Assembly: GCF_002078875.1 (NCBI RefSeq)
Contig: NC_034412.1
Coordinates: 12,214,995-12,278,994, forward strand
DNA from: Numida meleagris
Taxonomy: Eukaryota > Chordata > Aves > Galliformes > Numididae
DNA length: 64,000 bases
Direction of reading: 5' to 3'
In this document: one piece after another, positions 51,091-62,616 of the stretch
How the letters are laid out: every line of letters starts with the position of its first letter
Position numbering within the stretch: the stretch's first letter is position 1
Made by a program: the position numbers and the translations under genes
Notes under the pieces: model-generated
The model's input: only the letters and a program-made list of their open reading frames with translations
Database searches by the model: none
What the model was told of the DNA's origin: nothing

Positions 51091-53694
51091 TTGTTTCATG
51101 AGGAAATGCAAGATGGAATTTCATCAGAATTCTGTAAAGGAAAGAAAAAATACTCATCATAAGAAAACAAGAAACAATTAAAAAGTACTTGCAAGTTTTT
51201 GATGGAAATTCACCTAGCTAAGTCTCAACAGATGAACAGAGGCTAAACACATTAAATCATTATGGAGACATCTACTAAAAATAGGAGCAACTTGGAAAGA
51301 TGCCAGGTAAAAACATTACATTAGCAGAAATTAAACAGCCATAAAAATTTTTAATTAACAGCACAATATTCTGCAGGTAAATTAAACTCTCTTATGGTAA
51401 TGTGAAGAACTCTGCATTCTGTAATCACCAGTAACCTTGGGAAATCTTACACACACAACAGCTGTGTATCCTATTTCCTGGAATTAACATAAATAATAGG
51501 TTAATTGTATGTAAGCCTAAACAAGTTAGAATCGTATTTCCAAGATCTGATCCAGAAAAAGCTTCTATGTGAACAATGAAGCCCAGAAGAAGTGAAGAAC
51601 ATAAAATTTAAACAATTCCTTATATAGGCAAGTAAATTATTTTCTACTCATCAATTATATTTCATTGCGATAATGTGCATTTTCTAGCTGCTATTGCAAG
51701 TCAGCATATAAGAATCACAATTTAGCATCTTCTTAGCAGCAAAGCTCTATACTTTTTAAACCACAGAAACCACAATAAAAACACTCTTGAATTTGCTGCT
51801 TTCTAGCCATGAGCAGGTATTTCACAGAACTTTTGCTGCCTTTTATGTAGCTCTAATTCCCTGCAGCTGGTCAAATCAGACTGGCAATAGTAAAATAAAA
51901 TCAGCTTGGAAATTCAAATTTCAAGTAATCTAGATATTAAACTTTCAATCATAACATTGTTTCCCTTCTACTTCTTTCTACTGGATAATTAGGAAATCCA
52001 TTATTGGAAAACTATTTCAAAAATATGCTAATTTGAATTAAAAGTTTTCTGCCACTCCTGTCAAGAGCTGATGAGCTCCACATAAAGAAAGTCGAAAAAC
52101 CCCAAGAATCACTAATAGGACTACAAGTTTCCCTGTTGATTAAGTATTTATTGTAAATGCATTTGCTTATGTCCAACCTTGTTTTTTTTGTCTATGTTTC
52201 TATCTGTTATTTGTATATTGAACTCCAGGGTGCTTTGGAAATTTGTATAATTTCTCACTGATTTAAAAACAGTGAAGTAACTAAATTTATAGAATGATCA
52301 GCAGCACCTTAATTAACAATATTACTACCAATGCAGTGGTATGTTTTACATAACAATAAGTGAAAGAAAATAAGAACAGGTATTTAACAGATTGATTTGG
52401 GTATTTACATAATCATTTTAATATAAATTTCAAACATCCATATTCAAGTTGACAGATGTTTACATGGGGGTGTGGTTAGAATGTTTAGAAATTTCTTTGC
52501 GTGACCATTTGAAGGCAACGTTTGCTAGGTTAAATATGATAACCAAAGATGAACATACAGTAAGCAAAACATCCCAAACATCCTTTAAATACATTCTTCA
52601 GTCTTCAGCATTGTTCAAGTTCATTCATAACAGCTTTGAGCATAAATTCTGATTTGCTCTTAAATAAAGAGTGACTCATCCACTTCATATAACAATTTAC
52701 TTTCTAGCATTTTGGACACATTAAATTCTATGATGCTTCACACAGAAAATGCAATCTTCAAGCCTAAAGAACTTTACCTTATTTAAAGACTCTTAAGACA
52801 ATAACATTGTCTAAAGAATAATCACGAAATGTTTATATTCTATCTAGGCTTCTTTTTCAGGCGCCTCAAATCTCACCTTTGGTGCACAACCACATTCCTC
52901 TTTCATGAGCCACAGATCTCATATGAGAGAAAAATCAGAAGTACAGTCCCAAGAATATTACTCATTGTTTCCATTTAATTCCATTTTCTGCCATTTCCCC
53001 CCTTTTCCTTCATAATACTTCCCATCTGCTCTTGTCTTTTTCTGCCTAACCATACAGAATCTCCAGTTTTAGTTCTTACACATGTATAAGCTCTTTGGCT
53101 ACCTTTCCCCCACTGTGCTGAATTAGCACTACAGAAAGAAAGGTCTCTTCTCAACTAGCAATTGCTATTACGCACAGCAGGAGAACAGCAGCAGAGCTAG
53201 AGATCTTGCTTAAATTAGATATCTATCATGGTTTTGCTTTTCTGTGTGTGTGTGGCTTTTTTAATGGAAAATTTGAAGACACTAAAAATAGCAAATTACC
53301 GCACCTGTAATTTTCAATTACCTATTCTTTGCTTTATTTAGAAAAATAACCACATCTTTTCAAAACAAAACAGAAGCTCTCAAAATATGCCTCTATGAGA
53401 GAATAATGCATCAAAATGCATCTAGAAAAATCAGCGCTCTCTCTCCACATAATATCTGAATTCCTGAGTTTGTTGACATTAATAGATGTCCAGAACAGGA
53501 TGGAAAAGCAACAATTACTACCTAATAAGCCCATAGGCTACTGCACAGCAATTGCACTGGCTCTTGCAGACATGCTAAGCATCACTTCTGCACCAGTGTT
53601 TTTCTCTCTATGGTGATGGCACGAGAAGCAAGCACAGCTACATAACCTCATCAGCAGCATTCACCTTGTGGCAATTACTAAGAAGTCAGGGATA

Positions 53695-54019
53695 ACTTCC
53701 AGGGCTTGCAGTACCTAGAGGGGGTCTACAGGAAAGATGCAAATGGTCTATTTATCAGGGAGTGTAGTGACAGGTCACAGAGTAATGGCTTTCAATTAAA
53801 AGATGGCAGATTTAGATTAGATATTAGAAAGAAATTATTTACCATGAGTGTGGAGAGACAGGCTGCCCAGAGAGCTGTGGATCCCTCGAGGATTTCAAGG
53901 CCACTTTAGATGGGGCCCTGGGCAGCCTGATCTGGTAGGTGGCAATCAGTCCATGGCAGGGAGCTGGAATTGGGTGGGCTTTGAGGTCCCTTCCAGCCCA
54001 ACCCATTCTGTGATTCTAT
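53695..54019 (+). mobile_element. CR1 LINE 3' fragment in DNER intron 7
   Basis: The fragment is antisense to DNER. It starts at CTTGCAGTACCTAGAGGGGG, has the LDIRKKLFTM coding remnant near 53815, and ends in CATTCTGTGATTCTATC. It is a degenerate C-terminal and 3' UTR fragment. Confidence 0.92.
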
Positions 54020-56324
54020 CAAAGGCTCAATCTAGAAAAGCAACCATGCACAAAAAGTGGCATGTGTTCAGGCAAGCCTAAGAATGGTTTTCTCAGAAAA
54101 TGCTCATTTCCGAGGAACCGAGAACCAGAAGCGTACAAGACTATTCTTCTTAAGGGGAATAACCCTGTCCAGTCCAGAAAGTGATTCCTGAAACATTCCA
54201 TCCTCTCCAGAGGTTTTTTCTACATTGTTAAAATTGATTTTTACAAGAGCTGTAAGTGCATTTCCATACAATGTTTTCTTGAGATGCCTCTATGTTTTCT
54301 GAAAAGGAAAACATTTGTACCATGTGAGCATGTTAGACTTATTTATAGTAATCAGAGTAACAGCTCCTTGCGCAATTCCATCCTGGCTCTCTAATGTGGC
54401 TGCCCTTAAGAATGCACAAATGATGTTGGGAGATTAGAATTGGTAACTTTTCATGCAAAGTTTCAGACAGATGACACAAAAAGCACATTTGAATAACAAT
54501 GAATTCTTTGAGCAGAGAACTTCTTCTTGAAGTTGCCATGTAATTTTTTTCTTTCTTCTTGAAGGGTCAGAAATCCCATTGTATCTTTAAGAAAAATCCA
54601 GAAACCCTGGAAAATCTCAAGACTCCAAGAAGAATAGGAGAGCACAGGTTTGTAAAACATAAGAGCAGAAGTGTCAAAAAAAATAGCAGAAACTTGAGAA
54701 AATGGTACCAGTGTTCTCAGAAGGTAGAACAGCAACAGCATTCAGCGTAAATACTAAGATAAAAGAACAACAGTGCCAAGATTTGCCTACTTGAAGCACA
54801 GCAAACAAGAGAACTGAACTGGAAACTGGTCAAACATGAATCTGGATCAGTGGCAAAGAAAGGAGGCAGAAGATAAATACTGAAGACACAAAGCAGCCAA
54901 CAAGGCTGTAGGATAAAGCAGGATAGCACAGAGATAGCCAAAGACAAGTAAGACTGAGAATAGGAGAGAAGCACAAGTAATTTGGTTCTTGTGCAGAAGA
55001 AAACCTGCTATAAGCAAGAACACTACACATCGAGCAGTGGCACATCAGCAGAGGGCAGTCCATCATGGGACCCAAACCCACACTCTATCCTGTTGTCATG
55101 GCCTGAGCCTCAAAGAGCAGTAAGAGAAGTTGAGAGCTGGTCAGCATATTGATTAAAGGGCCATCAGGAACAAGCAGTGAAGTCATGCTGCTCACAGAAA
55201 CGATGTGGCAGCTTTAAAATAACCAAAACTTCCAGCATATTTTTTTCCATGTATTTAGTAATGACAAGATCTTTTCCTACAAAGCATTTTTAAATAAAAT
55301 GAACAGATTTCCTAAGAAAAATGCAACTAAATTACTAAGTCTAATATTGGATAATTTTATTACTGAATTTTGCTACTAGTTATAAGCCAATTTTCAAAAT
55401 TCTTCCAAATGCAAGATATGTTATGCTGTCAAAATGTCAGTGTCTGTGTTTCAACATAGTTGTTAAGTGGGTCAATCATTAAGGCATAATACTCTAGAAA
55501 AGCAAGAAATCATTCTAAAGAAATTACAAATAATCTTTCATTATTAAGCAAGTATACATTACCAGAATAGTTATCAAAGACTTGTACCCTTAGAGCAAAC
55601 ACAAGATGCTGACAGAATAAAAACATCCATAGAGATCAGAAATATAATTAGTTCAAGGTTCTAATCCCAATTATAAATAAGTAATAGAAGATTTCATAAT
55701 TGAGAGCTTTCACTTCTGATAATTTTTTTTTATGAGTAACTCAGGCATCTGCCATTCCACTCAGCAAAATGTTACAAAAGCATGCACTTTGCCATCACAA
55801 CGTCCTCATTTCACATAGTTACGTTTACAGTGTTTACCAATGAGAATCACTGAAAGGCTTATCATGCAGAGAAAGAAACAAGTCCTAACAGAAAGGAGGA
55901 TGCATTAAAACTTTGTGGGATTGAATGCGCTATTTTTTCGGTAACTGACCCAGATGCAGAAATATGCAAATACTGTATGCAAGGCAGCTTTTCTCACTCA
56001 TTTACTGGACAACACAAAAATCAGAATGAATTCTAAGTATCCTTAGTAGTAGTATTCTTATCTTTCTCACAGTGGTGGAAACTGATTTCTACTGTAGAGG
56101 TGCCAGCAAATGGAGAAAAAGGTTTCATGCAGCATATACCCTGTAATGCTAAGCTCTTACCATACTTGATACGTCACTGATAGCACAAGGATATCTCACC
56201 TGGATTTTTTTCTGCTTAGAAATATGGCATAAGGTACAATATATTTTCATTTAACTAAAATTTAGACTGAGTACGCTCCATGAAACTCCAATTTGTACAA
56301 GACACCAAATAAGTTATTATTTAC

Positions 56325-56438
56325 CTTCCAGGCACTGGCAGGTGAATCCATGGATGCTGGATGAACAAGTACCTCCATTCTGGCATGGCTGCTGGATGCA
56401 GTGATCAATTTCTGACTGGCACAGCTCTCCAGTGTAAC
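56325..56438 (-). CDS. DNER: DNER exon 7: EGF repeat module (phase 1-1)
   Basis: This exon of 114 nt carries 37 whole codons between split Gly codons. It starts after a TTCTGTAG acceptor and ends at a G|GTAAAT donor. It encodes YTGELCQSEI, which closes the repeat begun in exon 6, and then most of the next repeat: DHCIQQPCQNGGTC followed by HGFTCQCLE. CQNGGTC matches the O-fucose consensus, whereas CIQQPC lacks the serine needed for O-glucose. Both ends are phase 1, so the exon is a symmetric module that could be skipped in frame. It was too short to stand out as an open frame and was found by reading the minus strand between neighbouring exons. Confidence 0.95.
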
Positions 56439-59400
56439 CTACAGAACAGCACACCATATTCAGAAAGTGTAGGGAAAATGAGATTTTATCACTAAATGGT
56501 AACTCGAACAGTACTACCAGCTTTCTTGAACAAAATTAAACAAAGTAATAAATAGAAACCAGAATAGTCTCCTAATTTCTTATAAAACGGGATTTTTAAT
56601 AAGAACTTATCCTTCATAGGAGAAATAAATAAGTAGTGGAAATCTAGAGACTATATCAAACTGTGTTTTACCATCAGCAATATTCTGACAGTACTAGCAT
56701 AATGAAGGTTGGTGATGGGTTCTCATAAGGACCCATATAATCAAAAAAAGAAGTCCTTTATGAATAGTTTTCAAATGCATCTTGAAAATCTCAAGTGAAA
56801 AATCTTTAGGAAGACTTCAAACAGGACTTGTCATCTGTATTAGTTGTGCATATGCTGAATGACTGCCATTTGCTCCTACTTCTGGGCTGCAGAGAGGGTG
56901 TTTATTTTAAGTGGGAGCTGTGAAGAACTGCTCAGCACAGTTGCAATCTCTTCCAAATAAGCTCCTATAAGTTCACATGCTACAGATTGTGTGTACTGTT
57001 CTATTTGACCGTAGATTGCTTTGTTCCATATGTCTGAAGTCTATAACACATTCAAAAAAATGAACAAAGATACAAAATACAAGCTGAAAGATTAAACACT
57101 GCAAATTTGAACTCCTTAGTGAATACCACACATTCCTCATTCTGATTTTTATTTACTTCCAAAAAACTGTCTTGGATGCATGACAGAAGAAGAAAGCACA
57201 TGCTATACACATAGGTATTTTGTTTTTGAAAAAGAACCCTAAGTAAGATTGTAAGCATCATCTGTATTAGCACCATGGCTAGCATTAAAGGTCAGCAAGC
57301 TCTGACTAGCTGACTCTGTTAATACACAGCTAAGGACAGATGCCTAAGAGAAAGATCTAAGGTGAGACATAGGACGTGCCTGGACTAGGATTTCACTTAT
57401 GTAGGGGAGAAAAAACTACAAAGATAAAAAAAAGAAAAAAGTAAAAAGTAAAAAGAAAATTCATATTTTGATTAAATAATTCATTTTAATGCAATCAAAG
57501 CCAACATTTTAGAAACCTTTCAGACAGGCTAATAGTTACATCTTTTCAAATCAATCAGTGTCACCATAAAGCAGATCTCAAAACAGATTGTTATGCTTTG
57601 AGTTTCTGGAGCACTACTGTGTAGAAGGGTGTCTCAAGGTATTCTTCTTTGCCTACCTTACTGCTTTTGTATGCTACAGAGAACTAAATTAGGATCCTAT
57701 TTTCTTCAATGTGAAACTTGGAAAGAGAAACTCTGTTGTATCTAGATTAACACCCATAAGTCACCTAAACTTGAGAGAAGTAAGGAGGTCTAAAACCAGA
57801 ACTGTGCTCTTGTGAGGCAACTCCTCAGGACTGGATGAAGGCACATGGAGAGACCTCAGCCATACTTCCGATAGGCAGTGATTTTCTGTGATTCTAATTG
57901 GTCTTAAATTCACATAAAATTTACAACAACAAAAAAAAGAAATACTATATAAGATTACATCAACGGATTTTTTTCATCTATAGGCTTCATATTTCCAAGT
58001 TCTGACATTCAGCTGATTATTTTTATGAATTATAATACAGTACTGAATGTGCTTAACTCTTTTAAACATTTTTTCAGTCATCTGACTGCTTTGGAGTTTG
58101 TGAAAGCTAAAAATTACACTGAAATTCAATGTGCATCCAAAGGAATGTTGGCACAGAAAAGCGTGAATGATTGTGTTGCTCTGAAGCTTGCTGACTTCCT
58201 GTGAATGTTACTATAGCTTGAGACAAAATTCATCAGAGATAATATTTTGTCAGCTTCATGAAAATAAATATGCTCCATCTTAATATGATATATAGGGCAA
58301 TGTTTTGCCCATCTGCAAGAGAATATGATTTGGGAATTTCCTAGTAAGTGGTATGAAGTTAGAGAAGCAAAGCAAACCACCATAAGGAAAAAAAAACAAA
58401 CACCTTGCTGGTCAGATGTACTTAAAGAATCATTACATCTATTCATTTTGTGCTGTTATAGATCTTCACAACATTTTCATCAAACAAAATTTGGGAAACT
58501 ATACCATTCACATGTGAATGGTTCTGAAATTCGCAAATGGAGGCAATATTTAAACTCTTATTACATTAAATTCTTATTTCCTCTGCCTTTAATATTTTTC
58601 TTATGGGCAGGAACACAGGTTAATAACAATTAAGCCATCTGAATAATATTTTACGTTTGCTATTAGCAAAAAAAAAAAAAAGAAAAGAAAAGAATTCAAA
58701 AAAATATTTTTACAAAATTATAAGCTAAACTTAAGTATAATGATTTGCAGTCATGAAGCACACCTTGCAAGATCCGGAATGTAATAAATGGAGTTAACAA
58801 TATTTGTCTTTCTAAGCCTGTACAGAGAAACTTGATCATGCTGTCATTCAGGAGGGAAGTCTTTATATATAGCAACAAAATATCTTCATTCCATCTACTA
58901 TAAGTTTTGTGTTCTACCATGAAAAATAGGAGGGATTTGGCAGAAGGAAATATTTAGACTTTTTTTTCCAGTAGGAGCTAACATTTTTTGCAGAGACAAG
59001 TAGAAGAAATACATAATTATGTAGTCAAAAAGGCACAACAACTAAATTTTAGAGAAATAGATCTTAAATGGAAAGGATTACATCTAAAGTTAAAAGAAAA
59101 TAAAGATGTCAAAGAAAATATATATACAAATTATGTAACAGAGATATAGTTTGTTCAAGAAACTGTCGTGTTCTTAGTCACCGTTTCCTTTCTACAATGC
59201 ATCTCACAGTATTGACCCAATGTTTTTTCTACACCTGTGTGAACACTTTCTCAGACTAGTAATTCAAATGCCTGTACCTGACAGTAACTACTTCTGTGGT
59301 TAAAAATAAAGTAAGCACTTGATGCAGCTACCTGGGATCATAACAACAAGAATACCTTGGATTTTTATACCGCTACAGAAATAAAATGACATTTGCTGCA

Positions 59401-59756
59401 TCGAGGCACTGTAATTTGTAACTTCACAATACAAGCAGGAAATATCGCAGACTTAAATGTAATAACAGAAGCAATAATCATCTTTGGAGTCTTGCAGCAT
59501 ATTTATGTTACTGCACAAAGCTCAGCTGTACAACATCAAAACATGAAATTTTCCTAGTGGAAACATTCTTGGGCTTTTTGGTAGACACATCAGAATAATC
59601 ATAAATATTCCCCCAAAGCTTTTCTTATGCACCTAAAACCAAGAATTTTGAAGTATTTTAAAAATATTTTATATTAAGATGGTGAAGTACTAATCTAGTA
59701 CAAACTCTAATTTTATGGACTGCAAGTAGGCTTCTTAGAACTATTCCTGGATTTAA

Positions 59757-60052
59757 AATCATAGAATCACCAGGGTTGGAAAAGACCCCTAAGATCATCT
59801 AGTCCAACTGTCCACCTACCACCAATATTTCCCCTCTAAACCATGTCCCTTAGTAACACATCTAAACGTTTCTTGAACACCTCGAGAGACAGTGACTCCA
59901 CCATTTCCCTGAGCAGCCCATTCCAGTGCCTGACCACTCCTTCAGAGAAGAAATTTTTCCTCATATCCAACCCAAACCTCCCCTGGCGCAACTTGAGTCC
60001 ATTTCCTCTAGTCTTATCAATAGTTACACAGGAGAAGAGGCCAATGCCATTT
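59757..60052 (-). mobile_element. CR1 LINE 3' fragment in DNER intron 6
   Basis: On the plus strand it begins AATCATAGAATCACCAGGG and GTTGGAAAAGACCCCTAAG, the inverted CR1 end. It is one of only two CR1 copies that share DNER's transcriptional direction. It extends to the coding remnant equivalent to GLFS-VT. Confidence 0.92.
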
Positions 60053-61756
60053 CTCCTACGGTGGGAAAATTAAAAAGAGAAATTTATCCAGAAGTACTTA
60101 AGGCAGAATGATTTCCAAGACAGTTATCTCAATAAATACATAAAACAAACATATCTCACACGTTTTTTTTTTCTAATTAGAAACTACTTGTCAAAATTCC
60201 AAAGAATTCTGAATCAATCATAGCAAATGTGACGTTAATTGTATGAGTTGTTTAAACATTTCAAGCTTGCTTCACTCTGATCTTTTCCCTCTTGAATTTA
60301 AATTATTATTCAACTATTGTTTACATAAGTTGTTAAAGTGACAGTTGATCCATTCACATATTTATAAAATTAGAATAGGTTATATGTGTATAATAACATC
60401 ATGTCTCATTTTAAAAGTAGTATAAATCCATGACATTATGTAAAAATTCAAATATAAATCACTTCTTTCTGCTGCCCATTCACTACAATGACTCTAAAGC
60501 AGAGAGAAAAAGAGAAAGTCCTAGAGGCATAAAGCACATTAACAGGAAACACCATGTCCTCTGGAGGAAATGAAGGGTACTTAATTATTTGCCATGGCTG
60601 ATTTTCTGAACTGCTAAGTTCACAAAACAGTTCAGAGGATGGTACATATCTGATACATGAAAGCATCACTTGCATCCACCTACTCCTGGCTCAGTCACTT
60701 TTTTTGGCTAGTAATTAAATACAAGTCAGTGCAGCCTAAAGGATTCTAGTCTATGTATAAAGGTAGCAAATAAGAATATTCACATCTCAAAGGGAATATA
60801 AGAAGGCCCACTCCACGATCCCTCTTCAGATCAGAATTAAGTATTGTTACTTGTACCTTTTATATATTTTTAATCCAAACACACAGCTTTAAAATGTTTC
60901 TTTAGATGACAATTTAGAGACAACCACTGGAATCCTGACTAAAATATTCATTTCTCCATCTGCTTTTTAAGAAATGTCTTTCATATTCTGCAAGGCTGAG
61001 GACCTATTCCAGAAGCACCTTCCATTTTGTTTTTTTTTTTCCAAATAAGATCCCTCTAAGGTCAACTATCCAGTAAGTGATCTCATAGCTTATCAGCCCG
61101 TAAATTGCTCACTTTTTCTACAAAAATGAAAATGTACAGTAAAATGTTTGTAGGAAGCAAAATAAATTACCTGATATTTATTTAAGTCTAATAGTTTTAT
61201 TGTTACTTTACTAATTTTCTTAAGTTATTTAAAAAAAGAAAGTAATTGCGCTATTTTGATAATTGAGTTTGTCTTTGAAATGTAAGATTTAAGATAGCAC
61301 TGAGTTTCCTGTAACAGTCACTTTGTAAGGTTCTTCCATCAGCATGTAGCATTAATTCACATTACAGCTTTTAACTATGACCGTCATATCTAGTTTAATT
61401 TTAATTTCAAATAAAATGTCTATGTTCATTTGACCAAATTTTAATGGCAAACATTCTTGGAATAACTTCAGAGAACTCAGACACTTGATTATTAATCAAA
61501 CCCACAAATTACTCAATTTAGTTTCTGCATTTTTTAGAAGTTTTCAAAGTTTAAGTTAATTCTGAGGAACAATTCAACAAGTGTAGTTTATGTTGAGGGC
61601 TCTTCCATGTCACCCTGTGAGTGAAGAATTTACTAGTTACAGGTTTGTTATATTGTATACTTAAAATCTATATTGGGAGAAAAAAATAAGAAAAGGCTGA
61701 TTTTAGACAGCAAACTAAATAATTTGGGTCATCTCACTAGGTGAAGTTCTATTAGA

Positions 61757-62232
61757 CCCTCCAGCACAAGAAGGATGCAGAGCTGTTGGAGCGAGTCCAG
61801 AGGAGAGCCACAAAGATGTTCAGAAGGCTGGAGCACCTCTCCTATGAAGGTAGGTTGAAGGAGTTGAGCTTGTTTAGCTTCGAGAAGAGAAGGCTCTGGG
61901 CAGACCTCACTGCAGCCTTCCAGTACTTAAAGAGAACATATAAGCAGGAGGGGAATGACTTTTTACAAGGTCTGATAGTGACAGAACAACAGGAACGGCT
62001 TTAAACTAAAAGAGCGGAGATTTAGATTAGATGTTAGGAAATATTTACTCAGAGGGTGGTGAGGCACTGCAAGAGATTGAGAAGTGAATGCCCCATCCCT
62101 GGAGGTGCTCATGGCCAAGATGTAGGGGCCCTGGGCAGCCCTATCCAGTGGTTGGCAGCCAGCCAGGGGTTTGAGCTCGAAGATCTTTAAGGTCCCCTCC
62201 AACTCAAGTGATTCTATGATTCTATGATTCTA
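61757..62232 (+). mobile_element. CR1 LINE 3' fragment in DNER intron 6, close to exon 6
   Basis: The fragment is antisense to DNER. It reads [20 protein letters not shown] and [19 protein letters not shown] in frame, then decays and ends with three copies of the ATTCTATG-type tail unit (about 62212-62232). It ends about 230 bases from exon 6 and so sits near the donor side of intron 6 without touching it. Confidence 0.94.
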
Positions 62233-62462
62233 GTTACGAATAATTCCCTCATGACGGTTTTGGCTTGGCTGTATGGTGCTGTGCCTCTCGTGCCAATATT
62301 CACAGCTGAAGAATTTTCTAGCCCTTTAAAGCTGACCTTATGTTGTTGTTTTATTTTCCCTCTTTCCTACTGTCTGAAGATGCACAGTCTGCTGCTCTGC
62401 AAAAGATATGCACCAAATATTAAAACAAAAATGCATTATTCAGAGCACAATACGATACCCAC

Positions 62463-62616
62463 CAGGCAGGCAGCTGCAGGTGAAATTGTTCCCATTGTGT
62501 TTCTGTGCTAGGTCAGTGCAGGTTGCGTTGTTCTGGCAGGGCTGGCTTTGACAAGCATCGAATTCCTCACACAGGGAGCCCCAGTACTCATCCTCGCACT
62601 CACAGAAAAACGTTGC
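62463..62616 (-). CDS. DNER: DNER exon 6: end of one EGF repeat and start of the next
   Basis: This 154-nt exon begins in phase 0 after a TTTTTAG acceptor and ends with one base of a Gly codon before a G|GTGGGT donor. It encodes [18 protein letters not shown], the C-terminal part of an EGF repeat, and then the first five cysteines of a new repeat that starts [14 protein letters not shown] and ends [16 protein letters not shown] fits the POGLUT1 O-glucose consensus C-x-S-x-P-C. CQNNATC fits the O-fucose consensus C-x4-S/T-C, and NAT and NFT are N-glycosylation sequons. The repeat is completed by exon 7. The loop between the third and fourth cysteines is long, as in mammalian DNER. The call is strong; the exon number is inferred. 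Confidence 0.95.

Larger units (their letters stand above)
47777..56324 (-). other. DNER: DNER intron 7 (8,548 bp)
   Basis: It contains the ancient CR1 relic near 50.7-51.1 kb, the 15-bp duplication at 49606-49635, a CR1 fragment at 53695-54019, a short TG run near 53244 and otherwise AT-rich unique sequence. Confidence 0.9.
56439..62462 (-). other. DNER: DNER intron 6 (6,024 bp)
   Basis: It contains CR1 fragments at 59757-60052 (sense) and 61757-62232 (antisense), an A-rich run at about 57425-57459 with an AAAAGT-like period, and a poly-A tract at about 58668-58683. Confidence 0.9.
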
